From the NCBI GenBank assembly GCA_003577145.1, contig QEUP01000014.1, forward strand, positions 1 through 64,000: a DNA stretch of 64,000 nt, in the 5' to 3' direction. The position numbers and the translations under genes were made by a program. Shown here piece after piece: positions 1 to 8,424 of this stretch (position 1 is the first letter of the stretch; each line of letters begins with the position of its first letter). Under the pieces are notes generated by a model, which saw only the letters and a program-made list of their open reading frames with translations, did no database searches and was not told the origin of the DNA. This DNA is from Acidobacteriota bacterium (GTDB lineage: Bacteria > Actinomycetota > Acidimicrobiia > Acidimicrobiales > Microtrichaceae).

Positions 1-30
1 GCCCAGATGAACACCGCGGTCACCAACCCG

Positions 31-713
31 TTAGCCCGCGGTCAGATCCCAAAACGATCCCCGTCCCCGCAGGTCAGCACCTTCGGTGAAGACCTGACTA
101 CAGACCAGAGGGGCCTTATTAGAACCGTCGCCACAAACGACGGCTCTGAGAAGGTCGACATTGGTCCTCGAGGACCTGGATCGGGTCGTCTTCCGGTGAC
201 GGAAGGCGGCCCGATCTGCGTCTGGGTCGTGGTGGAGGTCTCGTTGGATTGCGACGAGGTCGCCGAAGGGCTCGTGGAGCTTGTCCCCGACGACTTCGCC
301 GTCATCGATGTAGATGGCCTCGAACAACGCCTGGTTGAGGAGGCGGCGACCTTCGCCTGAGAGCTGCTCGTAAGGCTTTGGGGGTCGGCGAGCAGGTCGA
401 TGGCCTGTTCGAGGGTCTCGGCGCCGACGTCGAGCTGTTCGGCTGATCCTTCGAGGTCGGCTTGCAGCTTCGCTCGCTGCGCAGCGATCGCGTCGAGGCG
501 CTTGCGGATCTTGGCTCTCGGGACGCTGCCATCAGCCGCAAGGTCCAGCAGGTTGTCCTCTTGGGTGTCGAGCTTCGTAAGCGCGGCCTTGGTCTGGCGG
601 TGCAGTAGGGCGGTGGTGCTGTGCTGGTCGGCGAGGGCGAGGCGGACCTCGTTTCGGAGCCGGTCGATGATCTCGGGCCCAACTACCTGCCGACCAAGGC
701 CATTTGCGCCAGT
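31..713 (-). pseudogene. Large serine recombinase, C-terminal remnant with frameshift
   Basis: The minus strand encodes the C-terminal coiled-coil part of an actinobacterial large serine recombinase. Recognisable stretches are EIIDRLRNEVRLAL, HRQTKAALTKLDTQEDNLLD and LNQALFEAIYIDDGEVVG. The reading frame breaks near 365-372: the upstream part reads through LLADPQSL, and the continuation YEQLSGEGRRLLNQ lies in another frame, consistent with one lost base. A stop lies in frame just above 713, so the catalytic N-terminal half is missing. The best reading is a dead relic of an integrated element. The family assignment rests on remembered family patterns. Confidence 0.6.
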
Positions 714-855
714 TCAAGGAGGCGCTCGCCAGCCTCGAAGTGGCGGCGAGATCGCCGAGTACGAACGCTTGTCGTCCGGCAAAGTCTCGACCTTCACAGC
801 CTCGACCCTCGGGGGATTGGCCGCGCTGCTGATCCGAGCCGGCTCGGTTCGATTG

Positions 856-1315
856 ATGTTCGTGCTCGACACGAACATCGTGTCGGAGCTGCGGAAGGTG
901 CGGTCAGGGAAGGCGGACCCCGGGGTCGCCGAGTGGGCTGCCGGCGTCCCGTCAGCGGAGATGTTCGTATCCGCGATCACGATCCACGAGCTCGAACACG
1001 GGGTCCTGCTCATGGAGCGCTCCGACCTCGATCAAGGCGCGCTGCTTCGTTCCTGGCTCGACGAGAGCGTCGCTGTTGCCTTCGCCGACCGCGTGCTGGC
1101 CGTGGACGAGGTGATGGCCCGCCGTGCTGCGTCGCTCCACGTCCCGAACCCAGCGCCATATCGTGACGCGCATCGGCGCCACCGCGCTCGTCCATCAGAT
1201 GACCGTCGTGACACGCAACATCGGGGACTTCGAGCCGTTCGAAGGTCTCCAAGTCCTCAATCCCTGGACCGACGGCCGAAGAGCCGGCGGCTGCGGCAGT
1301 CGGCGAGATACCTGA
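856..1315 (+). pseudogene. VapC-type PIN-domain toxin, frameshifted
   Basis: The start MFVLDTNIVSELRK is a typical PIN-domain N-terminus with its first catalytic Asp, and AITIHELEHGV supplies the next conserved Glu. The frame fails around 1165-1175. After NPAPYRDA the expected ending IGATALVHQMTVVTRNIGDF, which contains the terminal acidic residue, continues in a different frame. The antitoxin expected upstream is not recognisable; that stretch is the edge of the recombinase relic. The gene was probably a type II ribonuclease toxin and is now inactive, unless the break is a sequencing error. Confidence 0.6.
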
Positions 1316-1569
1316 TCTTTCGTGTTCTGGAGAGCCGGGACGGGCTCCGACTCGACGACGCCAGCGGACGCGTCGAGGACGGTTAGCGCTTTCCGCCGCC
1401 GGTCGGCACGACGACGTGGTCGAGGCCCTCGGCCGGTTCATGCACGAGGCGTTCCTCGTCGACGTCGCCTTCCACGAAGCTGGACTCGGTGACGCAGCAG
1501 GGCTCCTGCGAACTTGGCGATGTCGACGATTACGTGCCGGTGCACCGCTACAGGGCAAGCTCGGCAACC

Positions 1570-2067
1570 TCAGGCTGAGAAAGGTAGCTGCTCTTGGTCG
1601 TCCAGTGGTTCTGCGCCCTCGCTGCTCGTGATGTTCAGCGAGGTCGGCGGGAAGTCCGGGACTACGTGCACCATCGAGGGGATCGGTCTCCGGCCCTCGA
1701 TCGACCGCAGGAGCAGCGACCAGCTGACCGATGATCGAGAGACATCACGGCTCCATTCCGCCCCGAGGATGGTTTTCATAGCGCCTACGTACACGTCGTC
1801 GACGCAAGCCGCAGGGCCACCGTCCAGCTCACGCTCTATAGCGCCGCGGATGAACTCGGAGAGCGAGATCCCACGTCCACGCGCTGCCTCCTGCACGCGA
1901 TCGAGTTCGTCACTTCCGAGTCGGAAGGAGACCACCTCTGTCGTACTAGGCCGCACACGTACCTCAGCCGGTTCCTCTTCCCATTCGTCCTCGTCGTGCC
2001 TGCGCCGAAAGAGCTCGTCTGGCTTGGTCACGTCACGCTCCTGACCTGTCGTACCACTTGCGCTCAT
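1570..2067 (-). CDS. Ribbon-helix-helix antitoxin-like protein (BrnA/CopG type)
   Basis: The protein has 165 residues. An RHH DNA-binding domain occupies roughly residues 38-78 (EVVSFRLGSDELDRVQ, then GISLSEFIRGAIEREL). It is preceded by an acidic segment (RRRHDEDEWEEEP) and followed by an unassigned tail of about 85 residues. The ATG at 2067 is preferred because it overlaps the end of the upstream toxin frame by 35 bases, the toxin-first arrangement usual in BrnTA modules. A longer start at 2109 would begin inside the toxin. The expected role is to neutralise the toxin and autorepress the operon. The region 1316-1569 downstream holds no gene that can be supported. Confidence 0.6.
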   Translation of the reverse strand: MSASGTTGQERDVTKPDELFRRRHDEDEWEEEPAEVRVRPSTTEVVSFRLGSDELDRVQEAARGRGISLSEFIRGAIERELDGGPAACVDDVYVGAMKTILGAEWSRDVSRSSVSWSLLLRSIEGRRPIPSMVHVVPDFPPTSLNITSSEGAEPLDDQEQLPFSA

Positions 2068-2312
2068 GTTCCTCCGAGGGCCAACCGGTGATGGCTCGCC
2101 ATCGCTCATTGATCACCTCGACGATGCAGACCGTCCAGAACCGGCCCGCCGCGGTCGGGTCCAATCATCTGGTGCGTCGCGGTACGCCGGCCCTTGTTCC
2201 GTCTGAACAGCGGAGCTTCACCAGCGACCTCCAGAACAGTCCGGCGCTCGATTCCGTGGGCGTGCAGCTCATCGAGGTTGCGGTCGTCCCACTCCCACTC
2301 AGAGATCCACAA
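2033..2312 (-). pseudogene. BrnT-like toxin with a one-base frameshift
   Basis: Starting from a TTG at 2312 behind an AGGAG ribosome site, the frame reads LWISEWEWDDRNLDELHAHG and then VLEVAGEAPLFRRNKGRRT. After GPDRGG it goes out of frame. Dropping one C in the GGCGGGCC run near 2144-2152 restores FWTVCIVEVINERWRAITGW and ERKWYDRS. The repaired product is about 92 residues with the layout of BrnT/DUF4258-type RNase toxins: an N-terminal W-D motif and a terminal basic segment. As written the gene is broken. It could be a real inactivation, a phase-variable tract or a sequencing error. Confidence 0.5.
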
Positions 2313-2326
2313 TGGCTCACTCCTGT

Positions 2327-2355
2327 TGTATACTCTGTCTGACAGCGTACGACAA
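2327..2355 (-). promoter_or_regulatory. Promoter and probable autoregulatory operator of the BrnTA-like pair
   Basis: On the minus strand TTGTCG (2350-2355) and TATACA (2327-2332) are separated by 17 bases. A perfect 11-bp palindrome, CTGTC-T-GACAG (2335-2345), sits inside the spacer, where bound RHH antitoxin would block RNA polymerase. Transcription would start just upstream of the TTG start at 2312. The same 2313-2375 interval also serves the divergent gene. Confidence 0.5.
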
Positions 2356-2375
2356 CTACCCAAATGGGAAATCTC

Positions 2376-2813
2376 ATGGCTGAAATCGCACTGCTCACAC
2401 TGGCAAACCACGCCGAGGTCCAAAACGGCCTGCTGTACATCAGCGGGGCGGAGTGGGACACCGTGACTCGGACCTATCCGGCTGGGGGCCAGGCCAAGCC
2501 ACAGCATCTCGCGGTGGCGCTGTCGGTGGTCGTCCCATGGACCGAGGCGAATACTCCACAGACGGTATCGATACGGATGGAGGACGAGGACGGTCAGGCA
2601 AACCTGCTGGAAGCTCGACTCGACCTCGAAGTCGGTCGCCCTCCTGGAAAGCCACACGGCTCCGACTCCCGCTCGGCAGTGGCCTTCAACGGCGAGGTCC
2701 GGTTTCCAAAGGAGGGGGGTTACCGCGTCGTAGCTCGGATCGGCGAGGACGATATGAAGTCCTACTCATTCCGCGTTGTAGACAAAGTCGTGGGTATGCC
2801 AAAGGCAAGTTGA
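2376..2813 (+). CDS. DUF6941-like conserved hypothetical protein
   Basis: The product has 145 residues and begins MAEIALLTLANHAEVQNGLLYISGAEWDT. It resembles the small all-beta DUF6941 family, whose members share an opening in which the protein ends up with G-x-LN/YI-x-GA. The biochemical role is unknown. The start at 2376 is preferred to the ATG at 2364 because GGGAA lies five bases upstream and the family usually begins near this residue. No signal peptide or membrane segment is seen. It diverges from the toxin-antitoxin pair and lies among mobile-element relics, but the frame itself is intact. Confidence 0.6.
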   Translation: MAEIALLTLANHAEVQNGLLYISGAEWDTVTRTYPAGGQAKPQHLAVALSVVVPWTEANTPQTVSIRMEDEDGQANLLEARLDLEVGRPPGKPHGSDSRSAVAFNGEVRFPKEGGYRVVARIGEDDMKSYSFRVVDKVVGMPKAS

Positions 2814-2939
2814 GCGGAGGCACACGCCGACGAAGGCGTGTTCCCAGGCGCCGCCTGGCGCCCGTTACATGGACGCTGCCGACCCTCGCCGGCCTCACGA
2901 CCCTGCTCATCCAAGCCCGCATGCCCGTGGCCGGACCGG

Positions 2940-3060
2940 GCTCGCCTCGCTGACGAGTTCGGCGTCGGGAGCAGCAGGATCCAGCGCTGAGCCAGGCCGG
3001 CATCACCCGGCAGCTCCGACGAGTGCGTCAGATGAGGGCAAGCTCGGTGGCGACGATGCC
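2940..3060 (+). pseudogene. Helix-turn-helix remnant, resolvase-like
   Basis: The plus strand reads ARLADEFGVGSSRIQ in one frame and ALSQAGITRQLRRVRQM in the next, the two joined by a one-base loss near 2984. Together they look like the Hin/resolvase-type helix-turn-helix that closes many recombinases. No intact start or catalytic part is present. The rest of the 2814-3075 interval holds only short GC-rich inverted repeats and no supported gene. Confidence 0.3.
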
Positions 3061-3075
3061 GCTCGGGGTCCTCAC

Positions 3076-4563
3076 TCAGCCGATGACTGTTTCACGGCCA
3101 CCCACGGCGTATGCGTGCAGACGCTTCTGGTCGTCGACGTTGAGGAGCTCGATGAGATCGAACACGGGGCGGCCTTCACCTCGCATGACCCGGAGAGCCT
3201 GATGCCCAGAGGTCCCCTTCGCAGGAGCGTCGGTCGTCAGCAGCACGAGCGGCATTCCCTCACCACCGTTCTGCACCTGGCTCTCGTGGAGCACCGCGGC
3301 CTTACCGAGTGATCTCCACAGCGTGTCGGTTCGGCGGAGTCCGGCGCGGTTCGACGTGAACGCCCCGGACACGTCGAACGCCCAGTCGTTTCCGATCTTG
3401 TCTGTCGCCACGAAGCTCAACACGACGCCGAGGCCTCGTGGCTTCACCTCGGCGCGGATGTTGTCGAACCCGCATGTTCGCAGTAGCACCTCGGCGACCT
3501 CACGGGCCTGGCGACCCTCTCGGACCGCACGAGCCTGCAAGTCAACCGAATCATCGGTGGGGGCCACCGCAGGAAGCTCGACTCGGAATGCCGTGCTCGG
3601 ACCGCTCGGTGCTTCCTCGATCCAGTCGTGCTCCTCTGCGATGCGCCGCCTCGCGATGGCCACGTACTCCGCATCTGTGTCGAAGCCGAGATAGTGACGC
3701 TCGGCTCGAACAGCTGCGACGGCCGTGCTACCAGAACCGATGAACGGGTCGAGCACGGCGTCGCCCTCGTACGTGTAGAGCTCGATCAGGCGCTTCGGGA
3801 GCTCGACAGGGAAGGGCGCAGGGTGGCCGACCCGAGTGGCGCTCTCAGGCGAGATCTCCCAGAGATCGGTCGTGGCCTCCATGAACTCGTCTCGCGAGAT
3901 CGTGGCGGTGGACGGAAGGCCCCGTTCGAGCCGCTGCACCGGGGTGAGGGCGCGATCGAACCGGCCCTTGCTCGCGATGACCACACGTTCAGTGATGTCG
4001 CGAAGCACTGGATTGGACGGTCGCTGGAACGTGCCCCAGGCACAGGAGCCACCAGCGGCGCGCCCCTTCCACCAGATGACCTCACCCCGGAGGAGCAGAC
4101 CGAGGTCCTGGAGGATCTCGGCGACGTCGCCCGACAGCGAGCGATACGGACGCCGGCCCAGGTTCGCGACGTTGACCGCGATCCGGCCACCGGGCTCCAG
4201 TACTCGCTTGCACTCAGCGAAGACGCTGCGGAGCAACTCGAGGTACTCGAAGTAGTCGGCGGGAACACCGCCGACGCCGAGATCCTCCTCGTACTGCTTC
4301 CCGGCGAAGTACGGCGGCGACGTCACCACGAGCGCCACCGAGTTGGAGACGACCTTCGTCATCTTGCGCGCGTCGTCGTGGTAGATGACATCGACCTCGG
4401 CGGGCGGGTTGATGGTCATGTCGGTCGAGATCTCCGGTGCGACAAACCGGTCGTAGAACGCCGAAGCGTCGTGGCCCTCGCGGCGCCCGGAGCCGAAGTT
4501 CGCAGTGGAGGTGGGGCCTCGTCCACGCCCGCTTCGGGCGGTCGACAGCGGTGTGACGGTCAC
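3076..4563 (-). CDS. Site-specific DNA methyltransferase (beta class) with C-terminal extension
   Basis: The protein has 495 residues. Motif IV TSPPY is at residues 81-85 and the SAM-binding motif DPFIGSGST is at 270-278. This order is that of beta-class N6-adenine/N4-cytosine methyltransferases (DpnII/MboII-type). The core ends near 310. Residues about 340-495 form an additional alpha/beta domain with LGVVLSFVATDKIGNDWAFDV and a run PLVLLTTDAP; a nuclease-like fold is possible but not proven. Translation is coupled to the upstream RHH gene: its TGA overlaps the GTG start. No separate restriction endonuclease gene is adjacent. It probably arrived with the mobile segment. Confidence 0.8.
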   Translation of the reverse strand: MTVTPLSTARSGRGRGPTSTANFGSGRREGHDASAFYDRFVAPEISTDMTINPPAEVDVIYHDDARKMTKVVSNSVALVVTSPPYFAGKQYEEDLGVGGVPADYFEYLELLRSVFAECKRVLEPGGRIAVNVANLGRRPYRSLSGDVAEILQDLGLLLRGEVIWWKGRAAGGSCAWGTFQRPSNPVLRDITERVVIASKGRFDRALTPVQRLERGLPSTATISRDEFMEATTDLWEISPESATRVGHPAPFPVELPKRLIELYTYEGDAVLDPFIGSGSTAVAAVRAERHYLGFDTDAEYVAIARRRIAEEHDWIEEAPSGPSTAFRVELPAVAPTDDSVDLQARAVREGRQAREVAEVLLRTCGFDNIRAEVKPRGLGVVLSFVATDKIGNDWAFDVSGAFTSNRAGLRRTDTLWRSLGKAAVLHESQVQNGGEGMPLVLLTTDAPAKGTSGHQALRVMRGEGRPVFDLIELLNVDDQKRLHAYAVGGRETVIG

Positions 4564-4778
4564 GATGTACCCCCTCGCTTCGCGCGTGAACGCTTCGGCG
4601 TCAGGGCGTTGTCCGCACTCGGGAGTCGTTCGAGGTACTCGTCGACTGCCTTGGTGATGAGCAGGTTCGCCGATACGTCCCGATCGCTGGCAGCAAGCTG
4701 CAGACGACGGTGAATCGACTCGGGGAGGCGGACGGCGGTGGCGATCCGCCGCTCGCCGCAGACCTTGGGACGACCCAT
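4560..4778 (-). CDS. Small ribbon-helix-helix DNA-binding protein
   Basis: The protein has 72 residues, starting MGRPKVCGERRIATAVRLPE. TAVRLPESIHRRLQLAASDRD and the following helix (ANLLITKAVDEYLERL) form a CopG/Arc-type RHH fold. The basic tail is KRSRAKRG. Its stop codon overlaps the methyltransferase start by four bases, so the two are one operon, and it may act as the methyltransferase's controller. The start at 4778 is chosen because the domain begins directly after it; an upstream in-frame start at 4832 would add a non-conserved leader. Confidence 0.6.
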   Translation of the reverse strand: MGRPKVCGERRIATAVRLPESIHRRLQLAASDRDVSANLLITKAVDEYLERLPSADNALTPKRSRAKRGGTS

Positions 4779-4821
4779 GGGTCCACCGTAACGAGGCGGT
4801 GTGGCATGAACGCGGATTGCC

Positions 4822-4839
4822 GCGCGCATCAACGCGCGC
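4822..4839 (-). terminator. Possible stem-loop terminator of the GMC oxidoreductase gene
   Basis: GCGCGC, a six-base loop and GCGCGC form a perfect 6-bp stem between the end of the GMC gene (4867) and the RHH gene. There is no U-tract, so this is only a candidate. Confidence 0.3.
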
Positions 4840-4866
4840 TCAGGAGCAGATGTTGTCGGTGGTCGC

Positions 4867-6468
4867 TCACGCCGGGTGCCTGATCATGTCGGCGCATTTC
4901 TCACCGATCATGATCACAGGGGCGTGGATGTTGTTGCTGGTGACGCAGGGCATCACTGAGGCGTCGGCGATCCTGAGGCCGTCGACACCGCGTAGGCGAA
5001 GCTCTGCGTCGACGACAGCCATTGGATCGTCATCGGGGCCCATCTTGCACGTGCCGCACACGTGGTACTCGGTATCGGCATGGTCGCGTAGCGTTTCCTC
5101 GATCTGTCGGGGGTCGTCGCGGTCGTAGTGGATGAGCATGGCCCCGCGGTAGCGGTCGAACGCGCTGCTGTTCATGATGTCGAGCGCGATCTGGGTCCCT
5201 TTCACCAGCGTGTCCATGTCGTAGGGGTGGCTGAAGTAGCGGGGGTCGATCAGCGGCGCTACCCGGGTGTCGGGGCTGGCGAGTCGTAGCTCGCCGATGC
5301 TCTTCGGTCTCGAAAGCAGCAAGTGGGCCGAGTAGCCGTGACCGAGATGTTGCTTGCGGCCGTGATCGTCACCGATGCCGACGATCAGTTCCATCTCCAT
5401 GTCCGACACTTCGATGTCGGGGTTGGTGCGGTAGTAGGCGCCGGACTCCGCGGCGCAGCTCGTCAACAGCCCCGAGCGGCGCTTGCGCCATTCCCACGCC
5501 GCTTTGACCAGCCGTGCGGCCCCGACCGGGGAGAAGCCGACGGTGTCATCTGTGACCAGCGAACGGTAGATCAGGAGTGCCGAGATGTGGTCCTGCAGGT
5601 TCTGCCCGACACCGGGCAAGTCGATCACCGGTGTGATCCCCAGTTCCTGGAGGTGGGCGCCCGGCCCGAGGCCCGACGCCATCAGGATCTGAGGAGTACC
5701 GAACACACCGGCAGACATGACCACCTCGCGGCGTGCTCCCACGGCGCAGGCCTGACCGTCGCGCTGATACTCGACACCGGTGACACGACGCTGCTCGAGC
5801 AGCACTCGGGTGATGTGGGAGCCGGTCCGCACTTCGAGATTGGGTCGGTCCAGGTTCGGATGGATGAACGCAGCGGCGGCGCTGTGGCGCTCTCCGTCCT
5901 TCTGGGTGACCTGGACGTGATAGCAACCATGATGGTCCGCGCCGTTGGGGTCGGCGTTGTAGGGAATGCCCTGCGACTGACAGGCCTCCAGGAAGACCTC
6001 GTTGAGAGGGCTGGGGCTCCGCAGGTTTGTCACGTGCAACGGACCGTCGACGCCGTGGAACGGGGAGTCCCGGTGGATCGCGTTCGCCTCGGACTTCTTG
6101 AAGTAGGGGAGCACGTCCTCGTAACCCCATCCCGTGTTCCCCATGGCCGCCCAGTTGTCGTAGTCCCAGCGGTGTCCACGCGCGTAGATCATGGCGTTGA
6201 TCACGCTCGAGCCTCCGAGCGCCTTGCCACGTGGCTGGAAGCCCCGTCGGCCGTTGAGACCGGTCTGGGGCACGGTCTCGTAACCCCAGCTGTTGATCCC
6301 GAGCGGCATTGCCACCGCGAAACCCAGCGGCGCGCGGATCAGCAGGTCCCTCCCCTCACCGCCCGCCTCGAGCAGACACACCGTGACCGACGGGTCCTCG
6401 CTCAGACGGCTCGCCACCACACATCCGGCCGAGCCACCGCCGGCGACCACATAGTCGAACTCATCCAT
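4867..6468 (-). CDS. GMC-family FAD oxidoreductase (choline dehydrogenase-like)
   Basis: The protein has 533 residues. The N-terminus has the dinucleotide-binding motif VVAGGGSAGCVVASRLSED followed by LLEAGG. The GMC signature KALGGSSVINAMIYARG lies near residue 83. The C-terminus has EYHVCGTCKMG and the second GMC signature around SNNIHAPVIMIGEKCADMI with the FAD-contacting Asn/His region. The family oxidises alcohols to aldehydes, and choline is only one possible substrate. It is transcribed alone. A -10-like TATAGC ends eight bases before the ATG, so the mRNA may be leaderless. The length is normal for the family. Confidence 0.9.
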   Translation of the reverse strand: MDEFDYVVAGGGSAGCVVASRLSEDPSVTVCLLEAGGEGRDLLIRAPLGFAVAMPLGINSWGYETVPQTGLNGRRGFQPRGKALGGSSVINAMIYARGHRWDYDNWAAMGNTGWGYEDVLPYFKKSEANAIHRDSPFHGVDGPLHVTNLRSPSPLNEVFLEACQSQGIPYNADPNGADHHGCYHVQVTQKDGERHSAAAAFIHPNLDRPNLEVRTGSHITRVLLEQRRVTGVEYQRDGQACAVGARREVVMSAGVFGTPQILMASGLGPGAHLQELGITPVIDLPGVGQNLQDHISALLIYRSLVTDDTVGFSPVGAARLVKAAWEWRKRRSGLLTSCAAESGAYYRTNPDIEVSDMEMELIVGIGDDHGRKQHLGHGYSAHLLLSRPKSIGELRLASPDTRVAPLIDPRYFSHPYDMDTLVKGTQIALDIMNSSAFDRYRGAMLIHYDRDDPRQIEETLRDHADTEYHVCGTCKMGPDDDPMAVVDAELRLRGVDGLRIADASVMPCVTSNNIHAPVIMIGEKCADMIRHPA

Positions 6469-6476
6469 GCGCAGAC

Positions 6477-6482
6477 GCTATA
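6477..6482 (-). promoter_or_regulatory. -10 element of the GMC gene, probable leaderless start
   Basis: TATAGC on the minus strand ends eight bases before the ATG at 6468, leaving no room for a ribosome binding site. No convincing -35 is seen. Confidence 0.35.
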
Positions 6483-6600
6483 GGGACGATCGCCGGTCGC
6501 GGTTCGGTCTCGGTGACCGGCGTCGTTGTAGGGGTGGGGACGCGCTCTCCCAATTGGCGCAGACGGGAACCATCTCGGCGCCCGCAAACGTCCAACCTTC

Positions 6601-7290
<690 letters not shown>

Positions 7291-7385
7291 TCCCTGTCCA
7301 CCACGTCGGAGGTCTGGCAGAGGTCGGGTCGGTCGCCCCATCGCCGGGGGGCCGAACCACCAATCCAGCCCGTATAGATCACTTT

Positions 7386-7419
7386 CGCTATTTGGGACAT
7401 AGCGGAAGAGCGCTAGAAT
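7386..7419 (+). promoter_or_regulatory. Promoter/operator of the XRE-nucleotidyltransferase pair
   Basis: TTGGGA (7392-7397) and TAGAAT (7414-7419) are 16 bases apart. An inverted repeat CGCTAT-N7-ATAGCG (7386-7404) surrounds the -35 box, fitting autorepression by the XRE protein. The GTG start at 7426 is seven bases after the -10 box, so the transcript should be leaderless. Confidence 0.55.
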
Positions 7420-7425
7420 GTCAGC

Positions 7426-7764
7426 GTGGTCAGAGCTTCCATCCGGGTCGGCGATGCCGGCGCTGTAGCCGGCCTGATCCGCGCGGCACGAACAGCTGCC
7501 GGTTTGACCCAAGCGAGCCTGGCAGAGCGTCTGGGCACCACGCAGTCGGTCATATCCCGCTGGGAGCGTGGTCGCGACGAGCCGCGGCTGTCGACGTTGG
7601 CTCGGGTCATGCACGCGTGCGGGCACGCGCTGTCCCTTGCGGTCGAGCCTGACGATGTCGACCGGGCACAGATCCGCCAGCAGCTGGCGATGACCCCGTC
7701 CGAGCGCCTCGCGATGGTCACGAACGTCAGCCGTGTGCTGGCAGCGGCACACCGGGTTGGCTGA
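7426..7764 (+). CDS. XRE-family helix-turn-helix regulator, probable antitoxin
   Basis: The protein has 112 residues. A Cro/C1 helix-turn-helix spans about residues 15-70 (LIRAARTAAGLTQASLAERLGTTQSVISRWERG). The C-terminal part is mixed helical (TPSERLAMVTNVSRVLAAA). The GTG start sits at the predicted transcription start, with no Shine-Dalgarno. The stop overlaps the start of the nucleotidyltransferase gene (TGATG), so the two proteins are made together. In known HTH plus nucleotidyltransferase modules (AbiEi/AbiEii-like, MNT-type) the first gene is the antitoxin and repressor. Confidence 0.75.
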   Translation: MVRASIRVGDAGAVAGLIRAARTAAGLTQASLAERLGTTQSVISRWERGRDEPRLSTLARVMHACGHALSLAVEPDDVDRAQIRQQLAMTPSERLAMVTNVSRVLAAAHRVG

Positions 7765-8276
7765 TGCCGGCTCCCCTCGACCCAGAGTGCCTGTTCCGGG
7801 TGCTTCGTGACCATGGCGTGGAGTACGTGCTGGTCGGCGGCCTCGCCGCGGTGCTGTACGGCTCCACGGCACTGACCAACGACGCGGACATCGTTCCTGC
7901 GAGGGATCCCGCCAACTTGGAACGGCTCGGGCAGGCGTTGCGGTCGCTCGATGCTCGGCTGCGCGTGCCCGAGTCACCGGATGGCATCGCCTTCGATCCT
8001 CACCCGTCACTCCTCGATTCGATAGCCACGCTGAACCTCACGACGCGATGTGGCGACCTCGACCTGACGTTCGCGCCAGCCGCCTTGGACGATTACGACG
8101 CCCTTGTGGCCGCCAGCGCGGAGTTCGATCTGGCGGGTTGCCGAGTCAAGGTCGCGGCGCTGCGTGACCTGATCCGATCGAAGGAGGCGGCTGACCGTCC
8201 GAAGGACCGCGCCACCCTCCCGATCCTCTACGCGCTGGAGGAGGAGATCCGACGAGCGGGACGCCGGTCCCCGTAA
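7764..8276 (+). CDS. Nucleotidyltransferase, AbiEii/DUF6036-like probable toxin
   Basis: The protein has 170 residues. HGVEYVLVGGLAAVLYGSTALTNDADIV (residues 14-41) is the nucleotidyltransferase core, with the GG-x9-S motif and the paired acidic residues D-A-D that bind metal. A second acidic site is plausible at GDLDLTF (about residues 97-103). The C-terminal helix ALRDLIRSKEAADRPKDRATL resembles the end of AbiEii-like proteins. The gene overlaps the XRE gene by one base. A toxin or anti-phage role is inferred from that pairing, not from the sequence alone. Confidence 0.7.
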   Translation: MPAPLDPECLFRVLRDHGVEYVLVGGLAAVLYGSTALTNDADIVPARDPANLERLGQALRSLDARLRVPESPDGIAFDPHPSLLDSIATLNLTTRCGDLDLTFAPAALDDYDALVAASAEFDLAGCRVKVAALRDLIRSKEAADRPKDRATLPILYALEEEIRRAGRRSP

Positions 8277-8300
8277 GGGCCCGCCGCGAGCCAGGAGGAC

Positions 8301-8324
8301 GGGGGTCGAGTCCCCCAACCCCAG
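8301..8324. other. Short hairpin resembling a tRNA T-arm, possible terminator or attachment relic
   Basis: GGGGG-TCGAGT-CCCCC followed by AACCCCA looks like a T-arm and acceptor end lacking one loop base. No other tRNA parts precede it. It could equally be the terminator of the nucleotidyltransferase gene, which ends at 8276. Confidence 0.25.
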
Positions 8325-8424
8325 CGACTCACTCGACTCGTTGGACGAGCGGAAGCCCAGTCGGGATCATGCATGAGCGCAACTGGCCTCGTGACCGCTC
8401 GGCCCGGATCGCTATCGTGGCGCT

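Noticed and set aside
1387-1530. Minus-strand peptide VTESSFVEGDVDEERLVHEPAEG as a gene
   Set aside because: It looks protein-like but has no start and is frameshifted upstream, and no family is recognised; it is at most another relic.
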